Part shown: piece by piece, positions 50,255-58,351 of the stretch
How the letters are laid out: the number at the start of each line of letters is the position of its first letter
How positions within the stretch are numbered: the stretch's first letter is position 1
Assembly: GCA_965220695.1 (NCBI GenBank)
Contig: OZ244838.1
Span: 1,984,001 to 2,048,000, forward strand
Direction of reading: 5' to 3'
Length of the DNA: 64,000 nucleotides
Source: UBA9620 sp965220695
GTDB lineage: Bacteria > Acidobacteriota > Vicinamibacteria > Vicinamibacterales > UBA8438
Notes under the pieces: generated by a model
What the model saw: only the letters and a program-made list of their open reading frames with translations
Told to the model about the DNA's origin: nothing
The model's database searches: none
Translations under genes and position numbers: made by a program

Positions 50255-51492
50255 TCCCGGGATGAACCGACCGGGGTGCGACGCTTCACGCGAATGCGCC
50301 GCACGCGCCGCCGCTGAGCCTCCAGCACCTCGACGGTCAGCCCGTCGATCTCGAGGATCTCTCCGGCGCTGGGCACCCGTCCCAAGTGGGTCAGCAGGTA
50401 GCCGCCGACCGTTTCGAATCCGTCCCGCTCCACTGAGACGCCGAACGTCGAGGCCAGATCGTTTACGCTGACGGTGCCAAGGAAGACGAAGGCGCCGTCG
50501 CCTTCATCGACGATCGGTTCAGTTTCGTCGTCGTACTCGTCGCGAATCTCACCCACAATCTCCTCGATCAGATCCTCGATCGTCACCAGACCGGCCGTAC
50601 CGCCGTATTCGTCCACGACGATGGCGCTCTGTACGTGCTTGACTTGCAGTTCCCGCAGCAGGTCGGCCACCCGCTTGCTGTCCGGGACGACGTGAGCCGG
50701 TCGCAAGAGACGCGGGACGATCTTGGCAGTGCCCGGCACGCTGTCCAGCGCGACCAGGTCCTTGGCGAACGCGAACCCGAGAATATTGTCGAGATTCTCC
50801 TTGAACACGGGAATCCGCGAGTGCTCCTCCTCGGCGAACAACACCCGGAACTCGCCGATGGTCGCATCGTGCGCGATCGCGACGATGTCGGGCCGGGGCG
50901 TCATGACTTCGCGCACCAGGGTTCCACCAAAGTCGACCACCGACTGCAGCAGCTTGCGCTCGTCCGATTCGCCAGTCGTCGATCCAGCGTCTTCGTTGTC
51001 ACCGTGCCGCTCCGGAACGCCTCCTCGGTCGCCGTTGGCGCCGCCCTCCGTCCGCGCTCGCGGCGGGCGCGCCAGACGCCGCAACCCGACGCTGATCGGG
51101 CCGACGACGCGCAGTGCCTTGTCGAACGACGGCAGCAACAACTTCAGCGCCCTGCCGGCGTCCCGCCGCACCAGCGCCGACGGCACGATCTGCTCGCAGA
51201 TGAGCAGAAACAGGGCGACCTCCAGCAGCAACAGCGCGGCGGCGCGCGGGGTCTCCGCGCCAGTCATGCGGGCCAGCACCACGGCAGCCATGGCGAACAG
51301 CAGTCCGCGAACAAGACGGGTCGCCACGTAGAGGCGCAACGGGTCCTCGAGATACATGGTCAGCGACTGGTGCCTGACATCGCGCTCCGCATTGAGCCGC
51401 TCGGGCAACCGCACCATCGCGCCGAACGCCGACTCGATGGTCGCCACGTACACGGTCGCGCACCCGATCAGGAACAGCAGCAGCGGCAGCAT
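50251..51492 (-). CDS. HlyC/CorC (CNNM-like) transporter with CBS domains
   Basis: A 413-residue membrane protein with N-terminal DUF21-like helices (LLLFLIGCATVYVATIESAFG; LLLLEVALFLLICEQIVPS), a CBS pair introduced by VREVMTPRPDIVAI and ending AIVVDEYGGTAGLVTIEDLIEEIVGEI, then a CorC_HlyC domain (YDDETEPIVDE ... FETVGGYLLTHLGRVPSAGE). The family is linked to Mg2+ or other ion homeostasis. The stop TAG belongs to the end of the repeat element. ATG at 51492; GTG one codon earlier is possible. Same transcript as ybeY is likely (24-bp gap). Confidence 0.9.
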   Translation of the reverse strand: MLPLLLFLIGCATVYVATIESAFGAMVRLPERLNAERDVRHQSLTMYLEDPLRLYVATRLVRGLLFAMAAVVLARMTGAETPRAAALLLLEVALFLLICEQIVPSALVRRDAGRALKLLLPSFDKALRVVGPISVGLRRLARPPRARTEGGANGDRGGVPERHGDNEDAGSTTGESDERKLLQSVVDFGGTLVREVMTPRPDIVAIAHDATIGEFRVLFAEEEHSRIPVFKENLDNILGFAFAKDLVALDSVPGTAKIVPRLLRPAHVVPDSKRVADLLRELQVKHVQSAIVVDEYGGTAGLVTIEDLIEEIVGEIRDEYDDETEPIVDEGDGAFVFLGTVSVNDLASTFGVSVERDGFETVGGYLLTHLGRVPSAGEILEIDGLTVEVLEAQRRRVRRIRVKRRTPVGSSRE

Positions 51493-51516
51493 CACGGAGT
51501 TCGTGGTATGGACATG

Positions 51517-51999
51517 TCACGCGTCTACGGGCAAGCCGCCGCGCCGCCGGAGACGGCGTTCGAACCGTATCATCTGGCCCTCGTCCCGCTCGTGGTCGTA
51601 GCCGAGCAGGTGCAGCAATCCGTGCAGCGCCAGCCTCCGCCACTCCTGGGTCTCGGTGAGCCCCGCAGCCCGCGCCTGGCGCCGTGCCCGACCCGTCGCG
51701 ATCACGACGTCGCCCAGCAGGGGGCGATGGCCGGACCCCGGCGCCGCCGGGCCGGGGTCGACCGGAAACGCCAGAACGTCCGTCACGCCGTCGGTATCGC
51801 GGAATCGCCGGTTGAGATCGCGCATCTTGCGATCGCCGACCAGTGCCACCGCCATCACGCCCACCGCGGCACGGGGAGCCACCTCGCTCAACCACACAGC
51901 CAACCCGCCGCCCGGTATGGCGCGCCCGCGGCCATCCGTGACGGTGACCTGGAGCCGGACCGACGGTTCCGGCCGGCGTTCAGTACCGTCCCAAGTCAT
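51517..51999 (-). CDS. ybeY: endoribonuclease YbeY
   Basis: Zinc-dependent RNase for 16S rRNA maturation and ribosome quality control, 160 residues. The HGLLHLLGYDHERD motif supplies the zinc-binding His residues, preceded by the family segment LNRRFRDTDGVTDVLAFPV and LLGDVVIATGRARRQA. It lies downstream of phoH (33-bp gap) and upstream of the HlyC gene, the usual order. Confidence 0.95.
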   Translation of the reverse strand: MTWDGTERRPEPSVRLQVTVTDGRGRAIPGGGLAVWLSEVAPRAAVGVMAVALVGDRKMRDLNRRFRDTDGVTDVLAFPVDPGPAAPGSGHRPLLGDVVIATGRARRQARAAGLTETQEWRRLALHGLLHLLGYDHERDEGQMIRFERRLRRRGGLPVDA

Positions 52000-52032
52000 G
52001 TGTGATGGCGACGGCGACGCGGTCTCGTGCCG

Positions 52033-53106
52033 TCATTTCACAGGCGGCAGCGCAGGATCGAGTGGCGCCGGCCCAGCCCGCCCGCCGTCGTACCCTTCGT
52101 ACGCCTCGTACGCCCGCACGATCTTCTGGACCAATTGATGTCGCACGACATCGCGGTCATCGAACCGGATGAACGCGACGCCGTCGATGCGCTCCACGAT
52201 ACGCGTCACCTCGACAAGACCGGATGTCCGCTCCGATGGCAAATCGATCTGCGTGATGTCGCCGGTGATCACCGCCTTCGAGCCAAACCCCAGACGCGTG
52301 AGGAACATCTTCATCTGCTCGGATGTGGTGTTCTGTGCTTCGTCGAGGATCACGAACGCGTCATTGAGGGTACGTCCGCGCATGAACGCGAGCGGTGCGA
52401 TCTCGATGGTGCCGCGTTCGAGCAGGCGATCGACGCGGTCGATGTCCAGCATGTCGTAGAGCGCGTCATAGAGGGGCCGCAGATACGGATTGACCTTTTC
52501 CTGCATGTCGCCCGGCAGGAACCCGAGCTTTTCCCCGGCCTCGACCGCGGGACGCGCCAGGATGATCCGGGTCACCTTCCTGGCGGTGAGGCACGCGACC
52601 GCCTGAGCCATCGCCAGATAGGTCTTGCCGGTGCCCGCGGGACCGATTCCGAACACGATGTCGTGCCGGTCGATCGCTTCGAGATACCGCCGCTGATTCA
52701 GACTGCGCGGGGCGACGTGCCGCTTGCTCGAGGCCTTGACGGTGGACCGCACGAAGTAGTCGCGCAACCGGACCTGGTCGTCCTCGATCACCAGTTGCGC
52801 CGCCTGCCGGACGTCGTCCTGGGTCAGCTCGTATCCCTCGGCGATCAGTGTGGTGAGTTGGCCCACGACCTGCTCGAGCGCAGCGAGGGCCGCGGCGTCG
52901 CCCTCGGCCAGCAACAGATTGCCATTCGTACGGATCTGCACGCCGAACAGCTGCTCGAACGTCTTGAGATTGGTGTCGTACGCGCCGAACAGTAGCTCGA
53001 CCCCTTCGTCGGGGATGGGAATCCGCGCGACCGTCGCGGTGTCGGGCTCGCCTCGTTCTTCTGACACGGACGGAGTGATGGTGACACGGCGCGGGGGGCC
53101 GGTCAA
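52033..53106 (-). CDS. phoH: PhoH-like ATPase
   Basis: PhoH family P-loop protein, probably an RNA-linked ATPase. Walker A is GPAGTGKTYLAMAQ, followed by ILARPAVEAGEKLGFLPGDMQEKVNPYLRPLYDAL and FVILDEAQNTTSEQMKMFLTRLGFGSKAVITGDITQ, the strongest family blocks. An N-terminal KH-like region (FEQLFGVQIRTNGNLLLAEG) is present. Start is uncertain: the TTG at 53106 overlaps the aspS stop (TTGA) and is used here; a GTG at 53067 is the alternative. It precedes ybeY as in many genomes. Confidence 0.92.
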   Translation of the reverse strand: MTGPPRRVTITPSVSEERGEPDTATVARIPIPDEGVELLFGAYDTNLKTFEQLFGVQIRTNGNLLLAEGDAAALAALEQVVGQLTTLIAEGYELTQDDVRQAAQLVIEDDQVRLRDYFVRSTVKASSKRHVAPRSLNQRRYLEAIDRHDIVFGIGPAGTGKTYLAMAQAVACLTARKVTRIILARPAVEAGEKLGFLPGDMQEKVNPYLRPLYDALYDMLDIDRVDRLLERGTIEIAPLAFMRGRTLNDAFVILDEAQNTTSEQMKMFLTRLGFGSKAVITGDITQIDLPSERTSGLVEVTRIVERIDGVAFIRFDDRDVVRHQLVQKIVRAYEAYEGYDGGRAGPAPLDPALPPVK

Positions 53107-54857
53107 GATTTCTGACGCAAATGCAGCTCGCGCAGTTGGTGTGAGCTGACCGTCGATGGCGCGCCGCACATCAAATCGACCGCCGCCGCGGTCTTCGGGA
53201 ACGCGATCACATCGCGGATGGACGACTCGCCCGCCAGCAGCGCCACGATGCGGTCCACACCCAGCGCGATCCCGCCATGCGGCGGCGTGCCGTACTCGAG
53301 CGCCTCGAGGAAGAAGCCGAACCGTGACCGGGCGTCCTCGTCACTGATCTGCAGCAGTTCGAAGATCCGGCGTTGCAGCGTATGTTCGTGAATCCGGATG
53401 CTGCCGCCCCCGATCTCACTCCCGTTCAGTACCAGGTCGTAGGCCTTGGCGCGCACCGCGCTCACGTCGCCGTCGAGCCGATCACGATCCTCGTCGCGCG
53501 GCGCGGTGAACGGATGATGCATCGACGTGTGCCGCCTCTCGGTCGCGCTCCACTCGAACATCGGAAAGTCGACCACCCAGGTCAAGGCACGCCGCCGCTC
53601 GTCCACCAGACCCTCTCGCCGCGCCAGCACGAGCCGCAGTCGTCCCAACAGCTCCGACGCCCGATGCGCAGGCCCCGCGGCGATCAGCACCAGATCGTCG
53701 CGGCCGGCATCGGCGACGGCGAGCACACGCGCCAGCGTCTCCGCCCCGGCCACCTTGAGGATCGAGCTCTGCACCTCTCCCGCCGGCCCCCGGCGGACCC
53801 ACACCAGGCCCTGCGCCCCCAACTCGATCGCCTCGTCGACCAGCTTGTCGACCTGACTGCGCGAATAGCCCCCTGCACCCGGCACCACCAGGGCGCGAAT
53901 GGCGCCGCCGCTCGCCACGATCTCGCGAAACACCTTGAAGCTCGACTCGCTGAACACCTCGGACACATCGACGATCGCCATGCCAATGCGCAGGTCCGGC
54001 TTGTCCGATCCGTACCTGTCCATCGCCTCGACATACGGCACGCGCGGAAACGGCGTCTCGATCGTCTCGCCGTTGGCGGCGAAGACCGCCTGCATCAGTC
54101 GTTCAACGACTCCAAAGACGAGATCCGTCGTTGCGAACGACATCTCCAGGTCGATCTGCGTGAACTCCGGTTGACGATCCGCCCGCAAATCCTCATCGCG
54201 GAAACAGCGGGCGATCTGGAAATACCGGTCCATCCCGCTGATCATCAGGAGTTGCTTGAAGATCTGCGGAGACTGCGGCAGCGCGAAGAACTGTCCGGGG
54301 TGCACGCGGCTGGGCACAAGATAGTCCCTGGCGCCTTCCGGTGTCGACTTGGCCAGCACCGGTGTTTCGATGTCGAGGAATCCCTGCTCGTCGAGCGACC
54401 GCCTGACGGCCATGAGCACCCGATGCCGCAGTTGCAAGTTCTTCTGCATTCGCCCGCGGCGCAGATCGAGATAGCGATACGCCAACCTGATCTCCTCGGA
54501 AACCGGGTTCTCGTCGGCAATCTGGAAGGGCGGCCGCTTCGCTTCGCTCAGCACCGTGATCGTGCGGATGCTGATCTCGACGGTACCGGTGGCGATTTTC
54601 GGATTCAACGTCTCGTCGGTGCGGCGCTCGACCGTGCCAGTGACGGCCACCACGAACTCCGGCCGTAACCGCTTCGCCTGCGCGAGCAGGGCGGCGTCAT
54701 CGCGGGCGACGGCCTGGGTCACGCCGTAGCGATCGCGGATATCGACGAAGATAAGGGAACCAAGATCACGTACTCGATGGACCCACCCCATGAGGGTCGC
54801 CTCGGCGCCCATGTCTGATGCACGCAGCGCGCCACAGGTGTGTGTTCGTTCAGCCAC
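53103..54857 (-). CDS. aspS: aspartyl-tRNA synthetase
   Basis: Class IIb synthetase of 584 residues. The N-terminal OB fold (LMGWVHRVRDLGSLIFVDIRDRYG) binds the anticodon. Motif 2 is FRDEDLRADRQPEFTQIDLEMS, and motif 3 GIALGVDRIVALLAG, with the bacterial GAD insertion between them. It may be a discriminating or a non-discriminating (Asp/Asn) enzyme; the window holds no gatCAB to decide. Only 3 bp separate it from hisS. Confidence 0.97.
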   Translation of the reverse strand: MAERTHTCGALRASDMGAEATLMGWVHRVRDLGSLIFVDIRDRYGVTQAVARDDAALLAQAKRLRPEFVVAVTGTVERRTDETLNPKIATGTVEISIRTITVLSEAKRPPFQIADENPVSEEIRLAYRYLDLRRGRMQKNLQLRHRVLMAVRRSLDEQGFLDIETPVLAKSTPEGARDYLVPSRVHPGQFFALPQSPQIFKQLLMISGMDRYFQIARCFRDEDLRADRQPEFTQIDLEMSFATTDLVFGVVERLMQAVFAANGETIETPFPRVPYVEAMDRYGSDKPDLRIGMAIVDVSEVFSESSFKVFREIVASGGAIRALVVPGAGGYSRSQVDKLVDEAIELGAQGLVWVRRGPAGEVQSSILKVAGAETLARVLAVADAGRDDLVLIAAGPAHRASELLGRLRLVLARREGLVDERRRALTWVVDFPMFEWSATERRHTSMHHPFTAPRDEDRDRLDGDVSAVRAKAYDLVLNGSEIGGGSIRIHEHTLQRRIFELLQISDEDARSRFGFFLEALEYGTPPHGGIALGVDRIVALLAGESSIRDVIAFPKTAAAVDLMCGAPSTVSSHQLRELHLRQKS

Positions 54858-54860
54858 GGT

Positions 54861-56114
54861 TCAATCCGTTCGTGCGGTCGCCAAGTGGGCCGCGACCGCG
54901 TCGCGGGCGATGGACTGCTGCTGCCCGGTCTCCAGATCCTTGACGGTCAGGTAGTCGCCGGCGATCTCGTCCTCGCCGAGAATCAGCACGTTGCGGGCCC
55001 GGCTTCGATTCGCCCGCTTCATCTGCGATTTTGCGGACCGCCCCTCGTAGTCGATCAGCACTGTCACCCCGGCCCGCCGGAGATCGCGCGCGAGCAGTCT
55101 GGCGGCCCCCCAGCTTGCCTGACCGATGGCGACGACGAAGGCGTCGGCCGCGCGGGGCGCACCTGCACCCTCCGGCAGCGCGAGCACCAGACGCTCAAGC
55201 CCCGCCGCGAACCCGATTCCGGGTCGTTCCGGACCACCGAGCTGCTTGACCAGATGGTCGTAGCGACCCCCTCCGAGCAGCGCGTTCTGTGCGCCCAGAC
55301 CGTCGCCGAGGATCTCGAAGGTCGTGCGGGTGTAGTAGTCAAGACCACGAACCAGGCGGTGCGACACCCGGTAGGGCAACCCGTAGGCGTCCAGATGCCG
55401 CCTGACCTCCGCGAAATGCTCGGTGCAGGCGCCACACAGGTATTGCTCCGAATGTGGGAGCTGGTCGATGATCGGCTGGTCGGCCGGCACCTTGCAGTCG
55501 AAGATTCGCAACGGGTTCGTCCGGGTTCGGCGCTGGCAGTCGCCGCACAACTCCGGCACCCGCTCACCGAGCGCGTCGAGCAGCGCCGCACTGAATCGCG
55601 GCCGGCACGCCTCACACCCCACAGAATTGATCACGAGATCAGCCGCGTCGATGCCGAGCTCGGCGACGAAAGCGGCCGCCATCTCGATCACTTCCCCGTC
55701 GATGGCCGGGTCGCTGAGGCCGAAGACTTCGACGTCAAGTTGATGAAACTGGCGGTACCGACCCTTCTGCGGCCGCTCGTAGCGGAACATGGGGCCGAGA
55801 CAATACAGTTTGGCGAACGGAAGCTCCTGCTCCAGGGAGTGCTCGACGAACGTCCTGACCATGCTCGGCGTCGCCTCGGGCCGCAGCGTGATCCGCTCAC
55901 CCCCCTTGTCCGTGAAGGCGTACATCTCTTTGCCGACGATGTCGGTAGACGCGCCGGTCCCCTTCGCGAACAGCTCCTCACGCTCGATCAACGGCGTACG
56001 CACCTCGGTATAGCCATACCGCGTGCACACGGAGCGGGCCACGCCCTCGACACGCTGCCAGCGGCCGACCTCGGCCGGAAGGATGTCACGTGTACCGCGA
56101 ATACCGGGAATCAC
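54861..56114 (-). CDS. hisS: histidyl-tRNA synthetase
   Basis: Class IIa synthetase, 417 residues from the GTG at 56114, which gives the usual beginning (IPGIRGTRDILPAEV). ATG at 56156 would add 14 residues not typical of the family. Motif 2 (LYCLGPMFRYERPQKGRYRQFHQLD) and the His-specific LVRGLDYYTRTTFEI and AALLGGGRYD-like NALLGGGRYD segments are clear. A four-Cys cluster (CEACRPRF, LCGDCQRR) suggests a bound zinc. Divergent from moaA across 298 bp. Confidence 0.95.
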   Translation of the reverse strand: MIPGIRGTRDILPAEVGRWQRVEGVARSVCTRYGYTEVRTPLIEREELFAKGTGASTDIVGKEMYAFTDKGGERITLRPEATPSMVRTFVEHSLEQELPFAKLYCLGPMFRYERPQKGRYRQFHQLDVEVFGLSDPAIDGEVIEMAAAFVAELGIDAADLVINSVGCEACRPRFSAALLDALGERVPELCGDCQRRTRTNPLRIFDCKVPADQPIIDQLPHSEQYLCGACTEHFAEVRRHLDAYGLPYRVSHRLVRGLDYYTRTTFEILGDGLGAQNALLGGGRYDHLVKQLGGPERPGIGFAAGLERLVLALPEGAGAPRAADAFVVAIGQASWGAARLLARDLRRAGVTVLIDYEGRSAKSQMKRANRSRARNVLILGEDEIAGDYLTVKDLETGQQQSIARDAVAAHLATARTD

Positions 56115-56399
56115 TGCTGTGCCCTGCGTTCCATCGATCTGCCCATTGCGGAACACGCCGCCCTGGCGTGCCGGGCAGGGTCCTCACGCGTCCGCCCGCT
56201 CGCGCCGCTGTGAATGGATTCAGCGGTCCCCGGACGGATGGAGACCGCGCGCAAGACCCCGCCCGTGCGCTGTCGTCTGCGCGCGCCGTGGGATCTGCTT
56301 GAGGGGGAACCCGAGCGGTGGGACCGACGCATCGGCAGAAATTATACGCCGAACGCGCCGCAGCAGGCTGCGGCCGCCATCCAGCCGCGCGCTTGGTGG

Positions 56400-56405
56400 C
56401 ATAAT
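56400..56405 (+). promoter_or_regulatory. -10 box CATAAT, leaderless-type promoter
   Basis: CATAAT ends 7 nt before the ATG at 56413 used for moaA, the same spacing as the boxes at 8505 and 16278. The rest of the 256 bp up to the extended hisS frame has no other feature that I can support. Confidence 0.45.
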
Positions 56406-56412
56406 GAGCGGC

Positions 56413-57435
56413 ATGGAGGTGTTCGACCGACTCGGCCGGCCGCTGGCGAACCTGCGTCTCTCAGTGACCGACCGCTGCAACCTGCGCTGCCAGTACTGCA
56501 TGCCCGAACAGGACTACGTCTGGCTGCCGCGCCGGGACATCCTGACCTTCGAAGAAATCGAGACGCTGGTCGAGATCTTCATCAGCCTTGGCACGAACAA
56601 GGTGCGATTGACCGGCGGCGAACCGCTGCTCCGCAAGAATCTACCGGACCTGATCGCGCTCCTGGCCGGGAAGCCGGCGCTCACGGACCTGGCGCTCACC
56701 ACCAACGGCATCCTGCTGACCGAACAGGTCGCCGCGCTGCGGGCGGCCGGATTGCCTCGTATCACGATAAGCCTCGATACGCTGCAACCGGACCGTTTCC
56801 GGGCGCTCACCCGTTTCGACAGCCTGCACGCCGTGTTGCGGGGATTGGATCGCGCATCAGAGACCGGGTTCGACAGTGTCAAGATCGACATGGTCGTGAT
56901 TCGCGGCGTGAACGACGACGAACTGGCGCCAATGCTGGAATACGGACGCGCGCGCGGCGCAGAGGTGCGGTTCATCGAATACATGGATGTTGGCGGTGCC
57001 ACCCACTGGACGATGGGCGACGTCGTCTCGTGCCGGCAGATCCTGGAGCGCCTGTCCGATCGCTACGGACCCATTTCACCCGTCAACGAACAGACCTCCG
57101 CCCCAGCCAACCGGTTTACGCTGCCGGACGGCACGGTGTTCGGCATCATCTCGTCGACCACCGAACCCTTCTGCCGGCAATGCGACCGCAGTCGCCTGAC
57201 CGCGGACGGCCTCTGGTACCGCTGTCTCTACGCCAGAACCGGCACCGACCTGCGCGGGCCGCTCAGGGACGGCGCCAGCGCGGACACGATTCGCGCCCTG
57301 ATCGCCGACACCTGGCAGGCCAGAGCCGACCGCGGCGCCGAAGACCGGCTTGCCGCCGAGGACCGGTCCACACTCATTCCGGTTGAGACCCTGCAGGGCG
57401 AGCCGCACCTCGAAATGCACACCCGCGGCGGATAG
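56413..57435 (+). CDS. moaA: GTP 3',8-cyclase MoaA
   Basis: First enzyme of molybdenum cofactor synthesis, turning GTP into the 3',8-cyclised intermediate. The radical SAM motif is CNLRCQYC, with KVRLTGGEPLLR after it. A second, C-terminal cluster is bound by FCRQCDRSRLT plus a later Cys (WYRCLYA). The protein ends MHTRGG; the C-terminal Gly-Gly is important in MoaA. ATG at 56413 is chosen from the -10 box spacing; a second ATG at 56404 would sit inside that box. No other moa genes nearby. Confidence 0.96.
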   Translation: MEVFDRLGRPLANLRLSVTDRCNLRCQYCMPEQDYVWLPRRDILTFEEIETLVEIFISLGTNKVRLTGGEPLLRKNLPDLIALLAGKPALTDLALTTNGILLTEQVAALRAAGLPRITISLDTLQPDRFRALTRFDSLHAVLRGLDRASETGFDSVKIDMVVIRGVNDDELAPMLEYGRARGAEVRFIEYMDVGGATHWTMGDVVSCRQILERLSDRYGPISPVNEQTSAPANRFTLPDGTVFGIISSTTEPFCRQCDRSRLTADGLWYRCLYARTGTDLRGPLRDGASADTIRALIADTWQARADRGAEDRLAAEDRSTLIPVETLQGEPHLEMHTRGG

Positions 57436-57449
57436 TCGGCCGCGCGGCG

Positions 57450-58247
57450 TCACCGGCGCCGGCGACGCGCGAAGCACAGGCCGGACCAATCCCGATCGAT
57501 CGCGCAGACCTTGAAATCGACCAGTCCGTGGGCGATCCCGGCCGCACGAACCTTCCCGGCCGATACGTCGCCCGCCAACGCAGAGGTCTTCTTTGGCCAG
57601 GCAATCCACAGCTTGTCGGTTGTCACCCGCGCCGCCGTCGCCGCAATGCCGCGCTCCAGCTCGCTGAGCCGTCGAACGAACCAGATGGTGAGATCGCGCT
57701 CATCGCCGCGGCGCCGCACCCGGGCGCCCACAGGGAGATCCCCCAGGGTCGCCTCGAATCCGGTTGGCGCGCGTACGAGCCGTACGACCGCACCAGGTGT
57801 GATACCGAGCTTCCTCGGCAATGGTGTCCCGGAGTAGCCGGCGAGCACCGCCGCGGGTCGGACCGGATCAAGGAGCCGCGTGGCGATGGCCCGCTCCACG
57901 GCGCTGCAGACCAGGTCGCCGGACGTGCATACGGCATCGGGCAGCAACGCCCGCAGCGCGGGCAGTCGATCCGGTCTCCCGTCCACGAAGACCAGCGGGA
58001 TCATCCGCGACGACTTCTGCTGGCGAATCCCCAGGCCGACATCCCGTCCCTGGCTCGGTGCGCGCACGAGATCGACGACGACCACGGCCGGCGCCTCCTC
58101 TCCCAACGCCCGAAGGTCGGCGGCGGTGCGGAGCGGTCTCGTGTCGACGTCGTAGCCGACCGCGCGCAAACGGTCGACCCAGTCACTGCCGCAGGCTCGA
58201 TGATTCATCACGCGGATGCGTACGCCGGACGTGACTGCGCCTCCCAT
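57450..58247 (-). CDS. receiver-like domain fused to DUF3052
   Basis: A 265-residue cytosolic protein. Residues ~10-130 look like a degenerate response-regulator receiver (VRIRVMNHRACGSDWVDRL ... AVVVVDLVRAPSQGRD ... LVFVDGRPD). Residues ~135-262 match DUF3052: GYSGTPLPRKLGITPGAVV, LWIAWPKKTSALAGD, and HGLVDFKVCAIDRDWSGL. DUF3052 proteins are usually stand-alone, so the fusion is unusual. ATG at 58247 with no clear Shine-Dalgarno. Converges with moaA, 14 bp away. Function unknown. Confidence 0.72.
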   Translation of the reverse strand: MGGAVTSGVRIRVMNHRACGSDWVDRLRAVGYDVDTRPLRTAADLRALGEEAPAVVVVDLVRAPSQGRDVGLGIRQQKSSRMIPLVFVDGRPDRLPALRALLPDAVCTSGDLVCSAVERAIATRLLDPVRPAAVLAGYSGTPLPRKLGITPGAVVRLVRAPTGFEATLGDLPVGARVRRRGDERDLTIWFVRRLSELERGIAATAARVTTDKLWIAWPKKTSALAGDVSAGKVRAAGIAHGLVDFKVCAIDRDWSGLCFARRRRR

Positions 58248-58284
58248 GGTCGGCAGGATGGTAGCAGCCCGGACCGTCGATCGC

Positions 58285-58312
58285 TTGGTGGAAGGACGCG
58301 ATCGGCTACAAT
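58285..58312 (+). promoter_or_regulatory. sigma-70-type promoter
   Basis: TTGGTG and TACAAT separated by 16 bp, placing transcription start near 58319, about 33 bp before the acyl-CoA synthetase ATG, which has GGAGAG as its ribosome site. It is the best -35/-10 pair that I found in the window. Confidence 0.6.
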
Positions 58313-58351
58313 CTCTGCTCCGATCCATCCACTGGAGAGCCTCCGTACCAG

